A DNA stretch of 64,000 nt from Artemia franciscana (GCF_032884065.1 NC_088867.1:48915317-48979316), one strand, 5' to 3'. Shown: positions 11,485-23,197, counted from the first letter of the stretch. Translations and numbers: made by a program. The notes: generated by a model not told the origin, from the letters alone.

Positions 11485-12728
11485 GCACCAAAAACAAGGA
11501 GAACAATAGGGAATTTTTTAAGACAATGGGAAACAAATTAGAAGGAATATTTCGGCCCTATGTCCAAGGGCTAACCTAAGCAATACATATAAGAATAAAC
11601 AACTTACTAGAGGATAAAATCGATAAAACTAAAATGAACAGTTTTTCAAAACAGTCCTAGCATCCTTACCTCACCGATGTTCAACCAGGACTGATAAATA
11701 AATTGTTATGAAACGAGGCAATTCAATGAAATGAAAGAAAATGATTTAAAAACAGGTTTTTAATGCCAGCCTAGCTTTTTTCGCTGCTGATCCTATAGGT
11801 CTATTTGTGACAGGTTCTGTGTTAATATCTATTGTTTTTTTTTAATATTTCGTAAGGTCATTTTAATTAAATTTGTGTTTAAAGCATTCAGTGAATATTC
11901 TCCTAAATCCCTATTTAAGGAAATATTATTATTAATCTTAAGTCTGATTTCAATTGCTTCTCGAACTACTTGCTTTATGCCTAGATCATTGCTAATAATG
12001 ATGGATTCTTCAAAATGTATTTTGTGGCTAGGATTTTCGAAAACGTGGCTACTTAAAGCAGAATCAAAAGAAACAGAAGTAATATTAGAATTCAGAGCTT
12101 TGGTGATATCATCTTTATGTTGTTGTACACGTTTCTCGAAATTCTGGTGGGTTCTTCCTACGTAGAATTTGCCATATTCGCATGGTATTTGATAGACAGC
12201 TCTTTGGCGAGTAACAGGAGTCTTATCTTTACCAGAATTTAGGAGAATTATAATTTTCAAATTATTGGTAAATACAACATACAGATTATTTTGTGAATAC
12301 TTTTTAAGATTTCTAGTGATTTTTGGGATATGCCGGAGGCAAATTATGTTTTGGGGCTTATCGGGATTTTCACATGGTAAATTGTCGTTGATGTTATGGG
12401 AGTGTCTTTTCACTCTACGGTTAATTATATTATTAAGAAATAAAAGATGATATCCATTTCCAAGAAGCATGTCTCTGACAAAGTCTAGTTCAGCTGTGAT
12501 GTAGGAATCAGAACAAATATTCAGGGCACGATCTACGAGAGATGTTGCGACACCACTTTTAACTTGTGGGGGTGGTTTGATTCAAAATGTAAATATATAT
12601 TGTTTTGTGTTGGTTTTTTGTAAATAGTAAAATTGAGTTCATCTAAGTTACGAATAATTAGAACATCTAGGAATGAGATTTTATTTGCAATTTCAATCTC
12701 TAAGGTGAACTGTAAACTCCTATCATAC
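11485..12728 (-). mobile_element. Penelope-like element, left half (inverted)
   Basis: This is a 5'-truncated Penelope-like retroelement on the minus strand. It holds the last part of the reverse transcriptase (LQFTLEIE near 12,705, SFLDVL, then YLHFESNHP) and the C-terminal GIY-YIG endonuclease. The longest frame is 11,829-12,470, with VYQIPC, then YGKFYVGRTHQNFEKRVQQHK, where YQI and FYVG stand for the GIY and YIG motifs. About 340 bases of 3' non-coding sequence follow down to 11,485. In this family the RT copies RNA at a nick made by the GIY-YIG nuclease. The coding region is interrupted and the copy is not functional. It faces away from the second copy, which starts at about 12,730. Confidence 0.85.
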
Positions 12729-14195
12729 TATCCTATCATACCCCATATCGGGTTACTGGCGAATATTTATGTAGAGCATATTGAAAATTGGGCATTAAAT
12801 TCATATTTTTTTAAACATATCTTTTGGGGACATTACAGGGATGACGTAATTTCACTTTGGAACTATGGGGAAAATGAACTTAGGTTTTTTTTTTAGATCA
12901 CCTTAATATATATGATAGGAACTTACAGTTTACCTTAGAAATTGAAATTGCAAATAAAATCTCATTCCTAGATGTTCTAATTATTCGTAACTTAGATGAA
13001 CTCAATTTTACTATTTACAGAAAGCCAACACAAAACAATAGATATTTACATTTTGAATCAAACCACCCCCCACAAGTTAAAAGAGGTGTCGCAATATCTC
13101 TTGTAGATCATGCCCGGAATATTTGTTCTGATTCCTTCATTACAGCTGAACTAGACTTTATCAGGGGCATTCTTTTTGGAAATGGATATCCTCTTTTATA
13201 TATTAATAATACAATTAACTGTAGAGTGAAAAGACACTCAAATAAAATCAACGACAATTTACCATGTGAAAATCCCGATAAGCCCCAAAACATAATTTAC
13301 CTCCCGTATATCCCAAAAATCACTAAAAATCTTAAAAAAGTATGCACACAAAATAATCTTTATGTTGTATTTACCAATAATTTGACAACCATAAATCCCC
13401 TAAATTCTGGTAAAGACAAGACTCCAGTTACTCGCCAAAAAGGTGTCTATCAAATACCATGCGAATGTGGCAAATTCTATGTAGGGAGAACTCACCAGAA
13501 TTTCGAGAAACGCGTACAACAACTTAAAGATGATATCACCAAAGCTCTGAATTCTAATATTACTTCTGTTTCTTTTGATTCTGCTTTAAGTAGCCACGTT
13601 TTCGAAAATCCTAGCCACAAAATACATTTTGAAGAATCCATCATTATTAGCAATGCTCCAGGCATAAAGCAAGTAGTTCGAGCAGCAATTGAAATCAGAC
13701 TTAAGATTAATAATAATATTTCCTTAAATAGGGATTTAGGTGAATATTCATTGAATGCTTTATACACAAATTTAATTGAAAATGACCTTAGAAAATATTA
13801 AAAAAAAACAATAGATATTAACACAGAACCTGTCACAAATAGACCTATAAGATCAGCAGCGAAAAAAGCTAAGCTGGCAGTAAAAATCTGTTTTTAAATC
13901 ATTTTCTTTCATTTCATTGAGTTGCCTCGTTTCATAACAATTTATTTATCGATCCTGGTTGAACTTTGCTGAAGTAAGAATGCTAGGACTGTTTTAAAAA
14001 ACTGTTCAGTTTAGTTTTATTAATTTTATCCTCTAGTAAGTTGTTTTTTCTAATTTGTATTGCTGAGGACAGCCCTCGGACATAGGGCCGAAATATTCCT
14101 TCTAATTTGTTTCCCATTGTCTTAAAAAATTCCCTATTGTTCTCCTTGTTTTTGGTGTTTGTGATCGAAAAGCAGTGTGGTCTTCGTCGTTATTT
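12729..14195 (+). mobile_element. Penelope-like element, right half
   Basis: This is a second 5'-truncated Penelope-like copy, on the plus strand. It starts inside the RT palm: IGLLANIYVEHIENWAL near 12,750, then HYRDDV, the RT active-site aspartate pair, near 12,830. The frame shifts in a T-run near 12,890 and continues with LQFTLEIE, SFLDVLIIRN, YRKPTQNNRYLHFESNHP, VDHARNICSD and NGYP. The open frame 13,226-13,801 carries the GIY-YIG domain (GVYQIPCECGKFYVGRTH). A 3' non-coding region runs to 14,195, about 35 bases longer than in the left half. Together with the left half it makes an imperfect palindrome with arms of about 1.2 kb. Confidence 0.88.
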
Positions 14196-14207
14196 ATATC
14201 AAAATAA
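14196..14207. repeat. Right target-site duplication of Penelope insertion
   Basis: This is the second copy of 'atatcaaaataa' (see 11,473). The host hairpin repeat continues directly after it. Confidence 0.8.
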
Positions 14208-14340
14208 TCAACTCATTATGCTTATTCCAACTATACAAGTTTCATCAAGTTTATTAATATCCACGAAAGGCTACGAGCCTAATTTTCGAAAAAAGGAACC
14301 CTGAAAGTCATAGTATCTGAATGAAAATTACACCACTAGA

Positions 14341-16075
14341 TTCAACGTATCAGAGAACCCTACTATAAAAGTTTTAAATCTCCTATCTGCGAAAGTGAGG
14401 AGTTTTGTAGTTTTTCCCAGAAGGAAGGTCACGAATGCGTGGTTTATTTGGTTTTTTTATTGGTTTGTTTTCCCAGTGGCGATCGTGTCGATTCATTTGT
14501 CCTAGAATGTCGGAAGAGGACTAAAAAAACAACATTAAAAATTCTAGTGCCCTTTTCAAGTGACCAAAAGGATTGGAGGGCAGCTAGACCCCCTCCCACG
14601 AGCCTTTTTACTCAAAATCGTCTGATCAAAATTTTAAGATAGCCATTTTGTTCAGATTAGTTGAAAAGCCGAATAACTATATCTTAAGAGATAACATGAC
14701 CCCCCCTCTCACACCTTCTGGGGAAATGTATTTACGTTATATAATTTACCCATTGTTTATCTATAGTTTTTGCAATTGGAAAGTATGCATAAATTTTCCA
14801 GTTAGAGGGTTCAACGTATCAGAGAACCCTACTGTAAACGTTTTAAATCTCCTATCTGCCAAAGTGGAAAATTTTGTAGTTTTTCCCAGAAGATAGATCA
14901 CGAATGCGTGGTTTATTTGGGTTTTTTATTGGTTTGTTTTCCTAGTGGTGATCGTATCGATTCATTGGTCCTAGAATATTGGAAAAAAGGTAAGGTAAGG
15001 TAAAGGATACGGCATTAGACTTTACAGTCCCTACCAGTGGTGCTGATCTCCGTTTCTTGGCCCTTCAGCCAGGAAGTGCAATGAGGGGTTGGGGGCCAAC
15101 CATCCTGTGCTTTCGCACACCCTTCCTGTTTACCTTCCCCAGATTTCTCCAGGTACCCATTTAAAGCTGGGTCGACTCTGGCTAAGCTTACAGAGTCACG
15201 CCACTGACTCCCGTCCCAAACTGAACAATTGGGTACACTGGGATTTGAACCCGCGTCCTTTCAGACAAAGGATCCCAAATCCAGCGCACCAACCGACTCG
15301 GCTAGGACGGCTTAGAATATTGGAAAAGGACTCATTAAAAGCAACATTAGAAATTCTAGTGCCCTTTTCAAGTGACCAATAGGATTGGAAGGCAGCTAGA
15401 TCCCCTCCCACGACCCTATTTACTTAAAATCGTCTGATCAAAATTTTGAGAGAGCCATTTTGTTCAGAATAGTTGAAAAGCTGAATAACTATATCTTAGG
15501 AGATAACACGACCGCCCCCACAGCTTCCGGGCAAATGTCTACGTTATAAAATTTACTCATTGTTTGTCTGTAGTATTTGCAATTGGAAAGTACCCATAAA
15601 TTTTCCGGGAGGGTTCAACGTATCAGAGAACCCTACTGTAAACGTTCTAAATCTCCTATCTGCGAAAGTGGAGAATTTTGTAGTTTTTGCCACAAGATAG
15701 ATCACGAATGCGTGGTTTATTTGGGTTTTTATTGGCTTGCTTTCCCTGTGGTGATCGTATCGATTCACTGGTCCTAGAATGTCGGGAGAGGACTCATTAA
15801 AACCAACTTTAGAAATTCTAGTGCCCTTTTCAAGTGACCAAAAAATTGGAAGGCAGCTAGACCCCCTCCCACGACCCTTTTTACTCGAAATCGTCTGATC
15901 AAAATTTTGAGAAAGCTATTTTGTTCAGAATAGTTGAAAAGCCGAATAACTATATCTTAGGAGATAACATGAACGCTCTCACAACTTCTGGGGAAATGTC
16001 TTTACGTTATAAACTTTACCCATTGTTTATCTATAGTATTTGCAATTGGAAAACATTCATACATTTTCCGGGTGG
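14341..16075 (+). repeat. Three-unit ~465-bp tandem repeat
   Basis: Units begin with 'ttcaacgtatcagagaaccc' at about 14,341, 14,810 and 15,613. The first step is 469 bases. The second is about 803, which falls to about 462 once the SINE and its duplicated target are removed. Each unit runs through 'agatcacgaatgcgtggttt', 'gtgcccttttcaagtgacca' and 'gttgaaaagccgaataacta'. The unit is the body of the hairpin repeat, so the array is an internal amplification of that element. Confidence 0.85.
14987..15312 (-). mobile_element. tRNA-derived SINE
   Basis: Read on the minus strand from 15,312, this has a tRNA-like head with an A box (TAGCCGAGTCGG, 15,293-15,304) and a B box (GGTTCAAATCC, 15,241-15,251), the internal RNA polymerase III promoter. 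The A box resembles those of Leu/Ser tRNAs. A body of about 200 bases follows, with 'ggtacccatttaaagctggg' on the plus strand, and then a short (TTACC)n-like tail at 14,987-15,000. The 15-mer 'tagaatattggaaaa' flanks it on both sides (14,972-14,986 and 15,313-15,327), a clear target-site duplication. About 326 bases; it looks full length. The SINE family is not identified. Confidence 0.88.
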
Positions 16076-16689
16076 AGGGGACGAATTTTCTGCTGGGATA
16101 TTTTCTACGGGGAGAATTTTTCATGGGAAGGAAAGTCCAGGGAATTTTCCAGGAGGTGAATTTGTCAGGAGAAATTTTACACTTGGGGAGTTTGCCTGAA
16201 TTCCCGTCACGTATTGACATGTTAAGAATAATTGTCCAGTGTAAATTTTCATCAGGATCGAGTTATCTAAAGGGTATAACTATGGGGGAGGAGGGATTTT
16301 TCCGTAGAGGTGGAACTAGATTTCCTGACTTTATTTAAAAAACGATCAAAAATTAAAGAAAAACAAGTTTTTTCAAGTGAAAGTAAGGAGCGACATTAAA
16401 ACTTGAAACGAACAGAAATCATTAGGTATATGAAAGGGGTTGCCCCCTCCTCAATACTCCGCTCTTTACGCTAAAGTTTGAACTTCGTCCCAATTCTTTA
16501 AGACCGACTCCTGAAAAACAAAGCTCACTTAATTAGGGCAATAAGAAGCTTTTATTCAAGTACTCAAAAACTTTTGCATAAAGAGTGAGGTGTTGAGGAG
16601 GGGGTAACATACCTCTTGGATGTAATAATTTCTGTTTGTTTTAAGTTTTAACACTGCTCCTTGCTTTCAATTGAACAAATCTTGTTTTT

Positions 16690-17157
16690 ATTTATTTAAA
16701 AGAAGCATAAAAAGCTACAAGCCAGAGGGATTTTGCCTCATTTTAGAAAAATAGGAAAACAACCCAAATTGTTCTTAAATAAAATCAAAAGATTAGATTC
16801 AACTTGTCTGAGAACACTACTGTAGAGGTTTCAAGATTTTATCTACGAAATGGGGAATTTGGTATTTTTTGCCAGAAGAAACATCACGGATGCGTGTTTA
16901 TTTGTTGTTTTTTTCTTAGGGGTTATCACAGTGAACCAATGATCTTAGAGAGGGCAAAATCAAGAGAGGCCTCATTCAAATGGAAATTATAAGTTATAGT
17001 GCCTTTTTTAGGTCAACAGAAAGAAACTTGCCCATTGTTTGCATATTCTGTTTGCTATTGGGAAACATATGGAATTTTTCAAGGGGAATTTTCTGTGATA
17101 GGGGATTTTCCACAAAGAGAATTTTACACGGGGAGGAAAATCTCCCGCACATAAATT
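16690..17157 (+). repeat. Hairpin-repeat body 1, 5'-truncated copy
   Basis: This starts within body 1 ('gctacaagccagagggattt', matching 'ttacgagcctgagaaaattt' of other copies). It continues through 'agaacactactgtagaggtt' and 'catcacggatgcgtgtttat' to the G-rich 'ggggaggaaaatc' end. It carries no head and no fold-back of its own. Confidence 0.65.
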
Positions 17158-18395
17158 ATTAAAACGAAATTTGCTTATCAATTCTTTTTTTGGCTAAATG
17201 GCTTTCTCTTAGTTTTGATCAAATGATAGTTGCCCTCCAATTTTTCGGTTACTTAAAAAAACAACTAGAACTTTTAATTTTTAACGAACGTTTTTATTAG
17301 AAAAAATATACGTAACTTAAGAATTAACTTCCGTAACAAACTTTTATATTCTTATGTTTTTAATATGTATATGAGGGGGTTTGTCCCCTTGTCAATATCT
17401 CGCTCTTTACGCTAAATCCTATGTTTTGTTCCAATTCTTTAAGAATGGCCCCTGAATTAGAAAGGCCGCAGAATAAATAATTGAAATTATTAAAAATACT
17501 TTCGCACAAAGAGCGAGGTATTTATCTCCTCCTAAATACCTCGCTCTTTATGCTAAAGTATTTTTAGAATCCCTAATGTGCACAATAATTTCTGTTCGCT
17601 TTAAGTTTTAATGCTACTCCTTACTTTCAATTGAAAAAACGTCTTCATGTTTATTTTTTCATTGTTTTTTTTTTTTATAGTAATGCTAGAAAATCCCGCA
17701 CCCTTTTCATTGAATTTCTTTTCCCACATGACATATTCCTCCAAGAAAAAATTCTCCTACATAGCACCCTCCCCTCAGCCGCACCCCCAAACCAAAAAAA
17801 TCACCCGAAAACGTCTGTACACTTCTCAATAACTATTACAGTATGAAATGGGAGAAAAATGTCTCCCATTGTCTCTTTGGGAGAAAAATGAGCGTGGGAG
17901 GGGGCCTAGGTGCCCTCCAAATTTTCGGTCACTTAAAAAGGGCACTAGAACTTTTAATTTCCGTTAGAATGAGTCCTCTTGTGACGTTCTAGGACCGCTT
18001 TCTCGTTACGATGACCCCTGAAAAAAAAAACACGCACCCGTGATCTGTCTTCTGGCAAAAAATACGAAATTCCACATTTTTGTAGATAGTGGCTTGAAAT
18101 TTTTAATGTTGGGTTCTCTGATACGCTGGATGTGATGGTGTGACTTTCGTTAAGATTCTATGACTTTTAGGGGGGAGGGGGTGTATCCCCCTATTTTCCA
18201 AAATAAGATAAATTTTCTCAGGCTCGTAACTTTAGATGGCGAAGACTAAATTTGATTAAACTTATATATTTAAACTCAGTATAAAAATCAAATTCTTTTG
18301 ATGTTTCTTTTAGCACCAAAATTCCATTTTTTTAGAGTTTCGTTTACTATTGAGCCCGGTCGCTCCTTACTACAGTTCGTTACCACGAACTGTTT
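17158..18395 (-). mobile_element. Modular hairpin repeat, minus-strand copy
   Basis: This has the same module order as 2625-4200. Body 2 is at about 17,158-17,365, and the fold-back unit at 17,371-17,634 has an extra small palindrome around 17,505-17,560. Body 1 is at 17,645-18,340, and the terminal hairpin lies at about 18,370-18,391 ('acagttcgttaccacgaactgt', stem of nine base pairs). The outer fold-back unit is absent or has been taken over by the neighbouring copy. Confidence 0.68.
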
Positions 18396-18535
18396 GATGA
18401 GAAGCTTTTTTAAAGTGCTAAAACACTTCAGCGTGAAGGGTGAGGGATTGAGGAGGGGGTAGCTCCCTAATATACGAAATGATTTCTGTTCGGTTTAAGT
18501 TTGAATGTTGTTGCTTACATTCGGTTGAAAAAAAA
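18396..18535. repeat. Single fold-back arm
   Basis: One arm of the large fold-back unit only ('cttcagcgtgaagggtgagg' to 'gttgcttacattcggttg'), lying between two head-to-head hairpin-repeat copies. Confidence 0.55.
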
Positions 18536-18544
18536 AATATTTAG

Positions 18545-19486
18545 CAAACAGTTCACAGCAATGAACTGTAAGTAAGGAGTGACTCGTCCCAACAGTAACC
18601 GAAACTCTAAAAAAGTAATTTTGATAAATATTGACACATCAACAGAATTATGCTACCCATCAGAACCTAGAAGCCCGAGAAAATTTGTCCGTTTTTTGAA
18701 AAAAGGGAAACATCCGCAAAAACCCAAGCGACAATAAAAATCACATCATCAGATTTAGGACATCGGAGAGCCTTTCTCAAGCTCCTATATACTTTATGTG
18801 GAATTTTTGATTTTTGTCTTTTTGCCAGAAGATAAATCACAGATGCTTGTTTTTTTTTTTCCAGGGCTAATCGTCCCGAATCAATAGTTCTGAAAGATCG
18901 AAAGAGGGCTCATTCAAACATAGGGATGGCATGAACTCCCGTTATCCCTGACGGAATGGATGTAATTTGTGCAATTTACCCACTGTTTATTTGTTATTTG
19001 GTGTTGGAAAATATACAGAAATATTTGGTAATAGGAAGGAAATTTTCTGTGGGGGTATTTTTCAAGCGGATAATTTTTCATAGGGAGGAAACATCCTGGG
19101 AAGAACTTCCGATAGAGGAGGGAGGCGGATTCCCAGGCATGATTTGAAATACGATCGGTAATAAAAGAAAAACTATTTTTTTTTTCAACTGAAAGTAGGA
19201 AGCAAAGTTAAATCTTAAATCGAACAGAAATTATCGTGTATTTCACGGGCACTACTCTGTTGAATCCCCTGCTCTTTACACTAACGTTTGACTTTGTGTC
19301 GTAGTTCTTTAAGAAAGAGTGATCAAACACAAAGCCCGTTGAATTTGAAAAAGAAGTATTTTAAAGAACTTTACTACTTTATTGTCAAAAACAAGGAAAT
19401 GAGGATGGAGTATCCCCCCTCCCTCATATACGGGATAATTTCGGTTCTTTTTTAGTTTTAAATTCCTAATTATTTTCACTTGAAAA
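18545..19486 (+). mobile_element. Modular hairpin repeat, diverged copy
   Basis: The terminal hairpin at 18,547-18,570 ('cagttcacagcaatgaactg') is followed by 'taaggagtgactcgtcccaa', body 1 and a fold-back unit at 19,187-19,486. It is clearly older than the copies at 42.7 and 55.7 kb, judging by the number of differences. It stands head-to-head with the copy ending at 18,395. Confidence 0.62.
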
Positions 19487-19489
19487 TTT

Positions 19490-21925
19490 TTTTTTTTTAT
19501 TTAGTTTACCCCCAACCCCTGCGTTAATCATTGGCTATCAAGCAATAAACGATGTCGGATGTGTCACGTGACAATGAAACCCTATGATTCAACCGTAGAA
19601 TTTTACTGTGTTGCCCGTAGGATTTCGATTCTGACCTCTATGCAGTGTTTCTAAAATAACTAAAATTTCGACATTCTTAAGAATCTATTTTTCATATTCT
19701 ATACTCGAGTTAAGATTTTTCAATAATTGTATAAGTTTTCAGATGTGGTATGACATAGCCGACAACACTGGTTTGCATCTTTAAATAAGAGATTTAGGGT
19801 CTATTCCAAAAATTGGAATATGTTTAATATTCAATCCCACTCATATAGTAAGCTTATGAAAAATGCTATTGCTCTTATGCTATAAATAATTAACACTTAA
19901 TGCTATAACCTCTTTTGTTCTAGAGTTACTTTCGATTTACAATCAACTCAAAATCTATTATAACCAAATTTTCACGAGTTTTACAGACCGAAAGCGTTAA
20001 GTACAGGTCTCCCCCACAGTCAAAAGTATAACGTCTTTTCAACAATCGACGGTTTAAAAAGCGTTTTATATATATTTTTGCTAATCTTCAACATTTTGGA
20101 AAATGTCATAAAATATATACCATATTTCCACGACCTTACTGCATAGTTCTTTTGAAGGATGATCAAAATTCTTTTTCAATAATTTATTCGGGTCTTAAAA
20201 TTTTCCTCTAGGCTTCTCATACAAGCCTAGATACTCATGAAAACGCCCAAAGGTTTTTTGGGGTTAGGATGCTCATCCATAGACCAGAAGCTATCGTCAA
20301 CGCAAAAGTACTGTATACACTGTTATTTCATTTAAAAATTCAATGCATGAAAACGATGCATTTTCGCGAAAGAAAAGACACAATTTTAGAGATCAGAGCG
20401 GGCATAAGTCGAATCCTCTAAGTTAACAATCTTAAACCAAACAGACTACATTGAATGAAGAAATCCAGCACAAAAAGAAACGGAAAAGGCCATTAATATA
20501 AGTTATGCAATTCTCATTTAACTCCCCAAAACAATTAGTAGCATTGGCTCTTCAATGAATACGCAATATATTTTCAATTGAAATTATTCTTTACTCGATG
20601 GTCAATATATTTGAAAGAATGAATTATTTTAGTCATTTTATAGTTATTATTATTTCGCCATTAGTAAGCATATAGATACAGTAAACCCTGGCATTGGGGT
20701 TTTTGGACAAGCAAGATCCCCTTTCCTTTATCAGGTTCACTCTATATATAAAAAAGTCCTAGCTACATTTTTTAAGTTTAGCATTAATCCGCAAATATAA
20801 AATGGCGGGCCCAAAATAGGTCTGTCAAAACTGTTTTTGAAACATAACCACAATATCACTTTTCCTTCATGGCATCCCCTTCTTAAAATGGGATGCTTAA
20901 AGTTAAAAGTATACAATAGTTGTTCGTGTATAGTAAGTGCTCTTCATTCATTGTTTTGATTAACATAGTTATGTATTTATTTTAATTTTTTCTATCTTGT
21001 AATCCGTCCCTATGAACTATCCCTAGCTCTAAGAACAACAAGCAGTTTGCACGAATACAAAGAAACAATATTTTATTGATTAAATTTATATTAAAATATA
21101 AAATAAAAAAATGTTCTTGTATGTTGAGTCAGGAAGAGGTTCTTTGGCAGGAGCAGAGGCCACATAATTGCACAGCTTCAATGAGCAGTAAATTCGTTAG
21201 GTGAAGGATGAGCAAAAAAGAAAATTGATTAAAATTTTTTTTAAGGGTTCTATTTTTTTAGTAAAATATAAAAAGGAGAGCAAAAAAATATAAGTGACTT
21301 TTACTGAGATTCTATTTAACTTGAGGTTTAGAACCCTTGTTTTTTTTTTATTTAAACTTTAAAATTATAAGAAACCAGTTCTGCTGCACTGTCTTTTTAT
21401 GTAAAAATAAGCGTCTATACACAAAAAGACGAATGCAACAGAAAACAGGCTTATACAGAGTTTTAATGCCACAAATTTACTGCCCAGCTATTTCATTATC
21501 TAGAAAAGAAAAGGAAAGTCAATCATTTGCAGACAATAGACAATATGTTTTTCCGAACTAAAAAATTTATAAAAGGATAAATTTTGAAGACTGGCTAAAT
21601 ACATTACAAGAGCGAAAACCTAAAGATGGTTGCGATCTCTGGTCAAGACCTTTTTTCTTCTCATGTAATTATGCTTGCTATTAACAAATCCTTTTAGACT
21701 TTCCTGGAACATTTTGTGATATAGGAAAAGCACAGATACAAACGTGTTCATTAAAACTGAATTAGTCAATACAAGAGAATATGCTAAATGTGAAAATGAG
21801 CACTACCTAAGGAGGGGCGGGGGTAGTATGGATTAGTTTTTGGCGCAAAAGAAATTTGCTGGGCGAAAACTTTCGTGGGTAGATAAGGTGTGATTTAAAA
21901 AATTACATTTTCTAAGAGCCGTTTT
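19490..21925. other. No recognisable gene
   Basis: About 2.4 kb of AT-rich DNA. A 50-base stretch at about 21,186-21,238 ('gcagtaaattcgtt...aggatgagcaaaaaa') recurs at about 61,481-61,530. No exon or element boundary was found. Confidence 0.45.
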
Positions 21926-21929
21926 CTAA

Positions 21930-23030
21930 TCATAAGAATATATGTGCATCCAGGTAGTCAAAAGAGCACATCTCCAATATCTTAGTAATTTCTAAGGGTA
22001 TTAAGTTGAAACCTTCAATCATTGGTGAGGAGGGTGTCGAACAAAATCAAAGTATACTATATACACCTAAGTAGTCGAAAGGGCGCGTCTGCAAAATATC
22101 AAGAGCGGCTAAGAATATTTAGTAGACGCTTTCAGAGGATGTTGGGGGAGGATTCTAAACTAAATCGAAAGACACTCTGTGCATCCATTTCGTCAAAATG
22201 ATGAACCTATAATATAACAAGAATCGCTTAAAGTTGATATAATATAACAAGAATTGCTTAAAGTATTAAGCTGAAACCTTCGGTGCATGTTGAGATAAAT
22301 CCCGAACAAATTGTCAAAAGACAGTATCCGCAACCTGTCACGAACAGCTTTTGATATCAAGTTTAACTTACAAGGAATGATCAGAGAGCAAATTGAATTC
22401 AACGATAAGATACTACCTGCATTCAGGTTGAAAAAGGGGCATATCAAAAATATCTCAGCAACTTCTTAGGGTATTAAGTCGACTTTCAGATAATTGTACA
22501 GATGGTACTGATCAAAATCAAAACGCACTATGTGCATCAAGGTTGCCAAAAAGACATATTGACAGTATCTCAGGAAGTTCCATGGACCACAGTAGAAACT
22601 TTCAGGGAATAAACAAACATTGTATAACAAAGTCAAAAGCAACTGTGTACATAAAGTTAAAAAAAGGGCACATTTATAATATTTCAGGAACAACTAACAG
22701 TAAAAACGCACTATGTGCATCAAGGTTGCCAAAAAGACATATTGACAGTATCTCAGGAAGTTCCATGGACCACAGTAGACACTTTCAGGGAATAAACAAA
22801 CATTTTACAACAAAGTCAAAAGCAACTGTGTACATAAAGGTAAAAAGAGGGCGCATTTATAATATTTCAGTAACAACTAACAGCATTAAATAAAAATTTC
22901 GAGTGAATATCGAGAGCTATATTGAACTAATTCAGGAGACATTATGTGCATTATGAATGTCAATATGGCGTATATGCAATAACTCGGGAACATTTAAGAG
23001 TATTAAGTGGGAACTTTCACCCTTTTTTTA
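21930..23030 (+). repeat. Degenerate ~117-bp tandem array
   Basis: Recurring phrases of the type 'gtgcatccaggt..tcaaaag.gcac', 'gtattaagt.gaaa.ctttca' and 'gaacaaaatcaaa' recur near 21,950, 22,068, 22,184, 22,309, 22,420, 22,536, 22,650, 22,719, 22,833 and 22,950. The spacing is 114-118 bases except across one deletion. About nine diverged monomers are present. Within the array a 183-base segment (22,520-22,702) is repeated almost exactly at 22,703-22,885. Because 183 is divisible by three, this keeps a spurious 116-residue frame open. Non-coding satellite-like DNA. Confidence 0.75.
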
Positions 23031-23197
23031 ACGCCTTAAGCGAACTAGCTGAAACTGTGAGGGAACATTGGACGGAAAGGACAAGTAGATACCAAATTTT
23101 GACTTGTTGACAAAGGGAGCTCATCAGCGACAAAGAATGTTGTATTGAAAAAAAAATGGTTGTATTGATTCTTAGTGTGAAATGTTCTCTTTTTTTG

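Larger units (their letters stand above)
11382..16674 (+). mobile_element. Hairpin repeat split by Penelope insertion
   Basis: The head lies at 11,382-11,484 (terminal hairpin, then 'aagtaaggagcgacccgac'). The body resumes at 14,196 with 'tcatcaagtttatt', in register with intact copies at 42.8 and 55.7 kb. The body therefore flanks a 2.7-kb insertion. The downstream body is expanded by a threefold ~465-bp tandem repeat and carries a SINE. The copy ends with a fold-back unit at 16,374-16,674, whose arms carry the usual 'agtaaggagcgacattaaaa' and its complement. Confidence 0.7.

Noticed and set aside
11485-14195. An LTR-type element because of the long inverted copies
   Set aside because: The RT and GIY-YIG motifs are those of Penelope-like elements. 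The copies are inverted, and there are no LTRs or capsid genes.
15241-15312. A functional tRNA gene
   Set aside because: A and B boxes are present, but the stems do not close into a full cloverleaf, and a SINE body and target duplications are attached.
15196-15411. Frames on both strands across the SINE (15,089-15,411)
   Set aside because: They lie within the SINE and its flanks, which have an RNA polymerase III type structure.
22543-22893. A 116-residue frame with two near-identical halves
   Set aside because: It is produced by a 183-base duplication in a satellite-like array; the unit length is a multiple of three.
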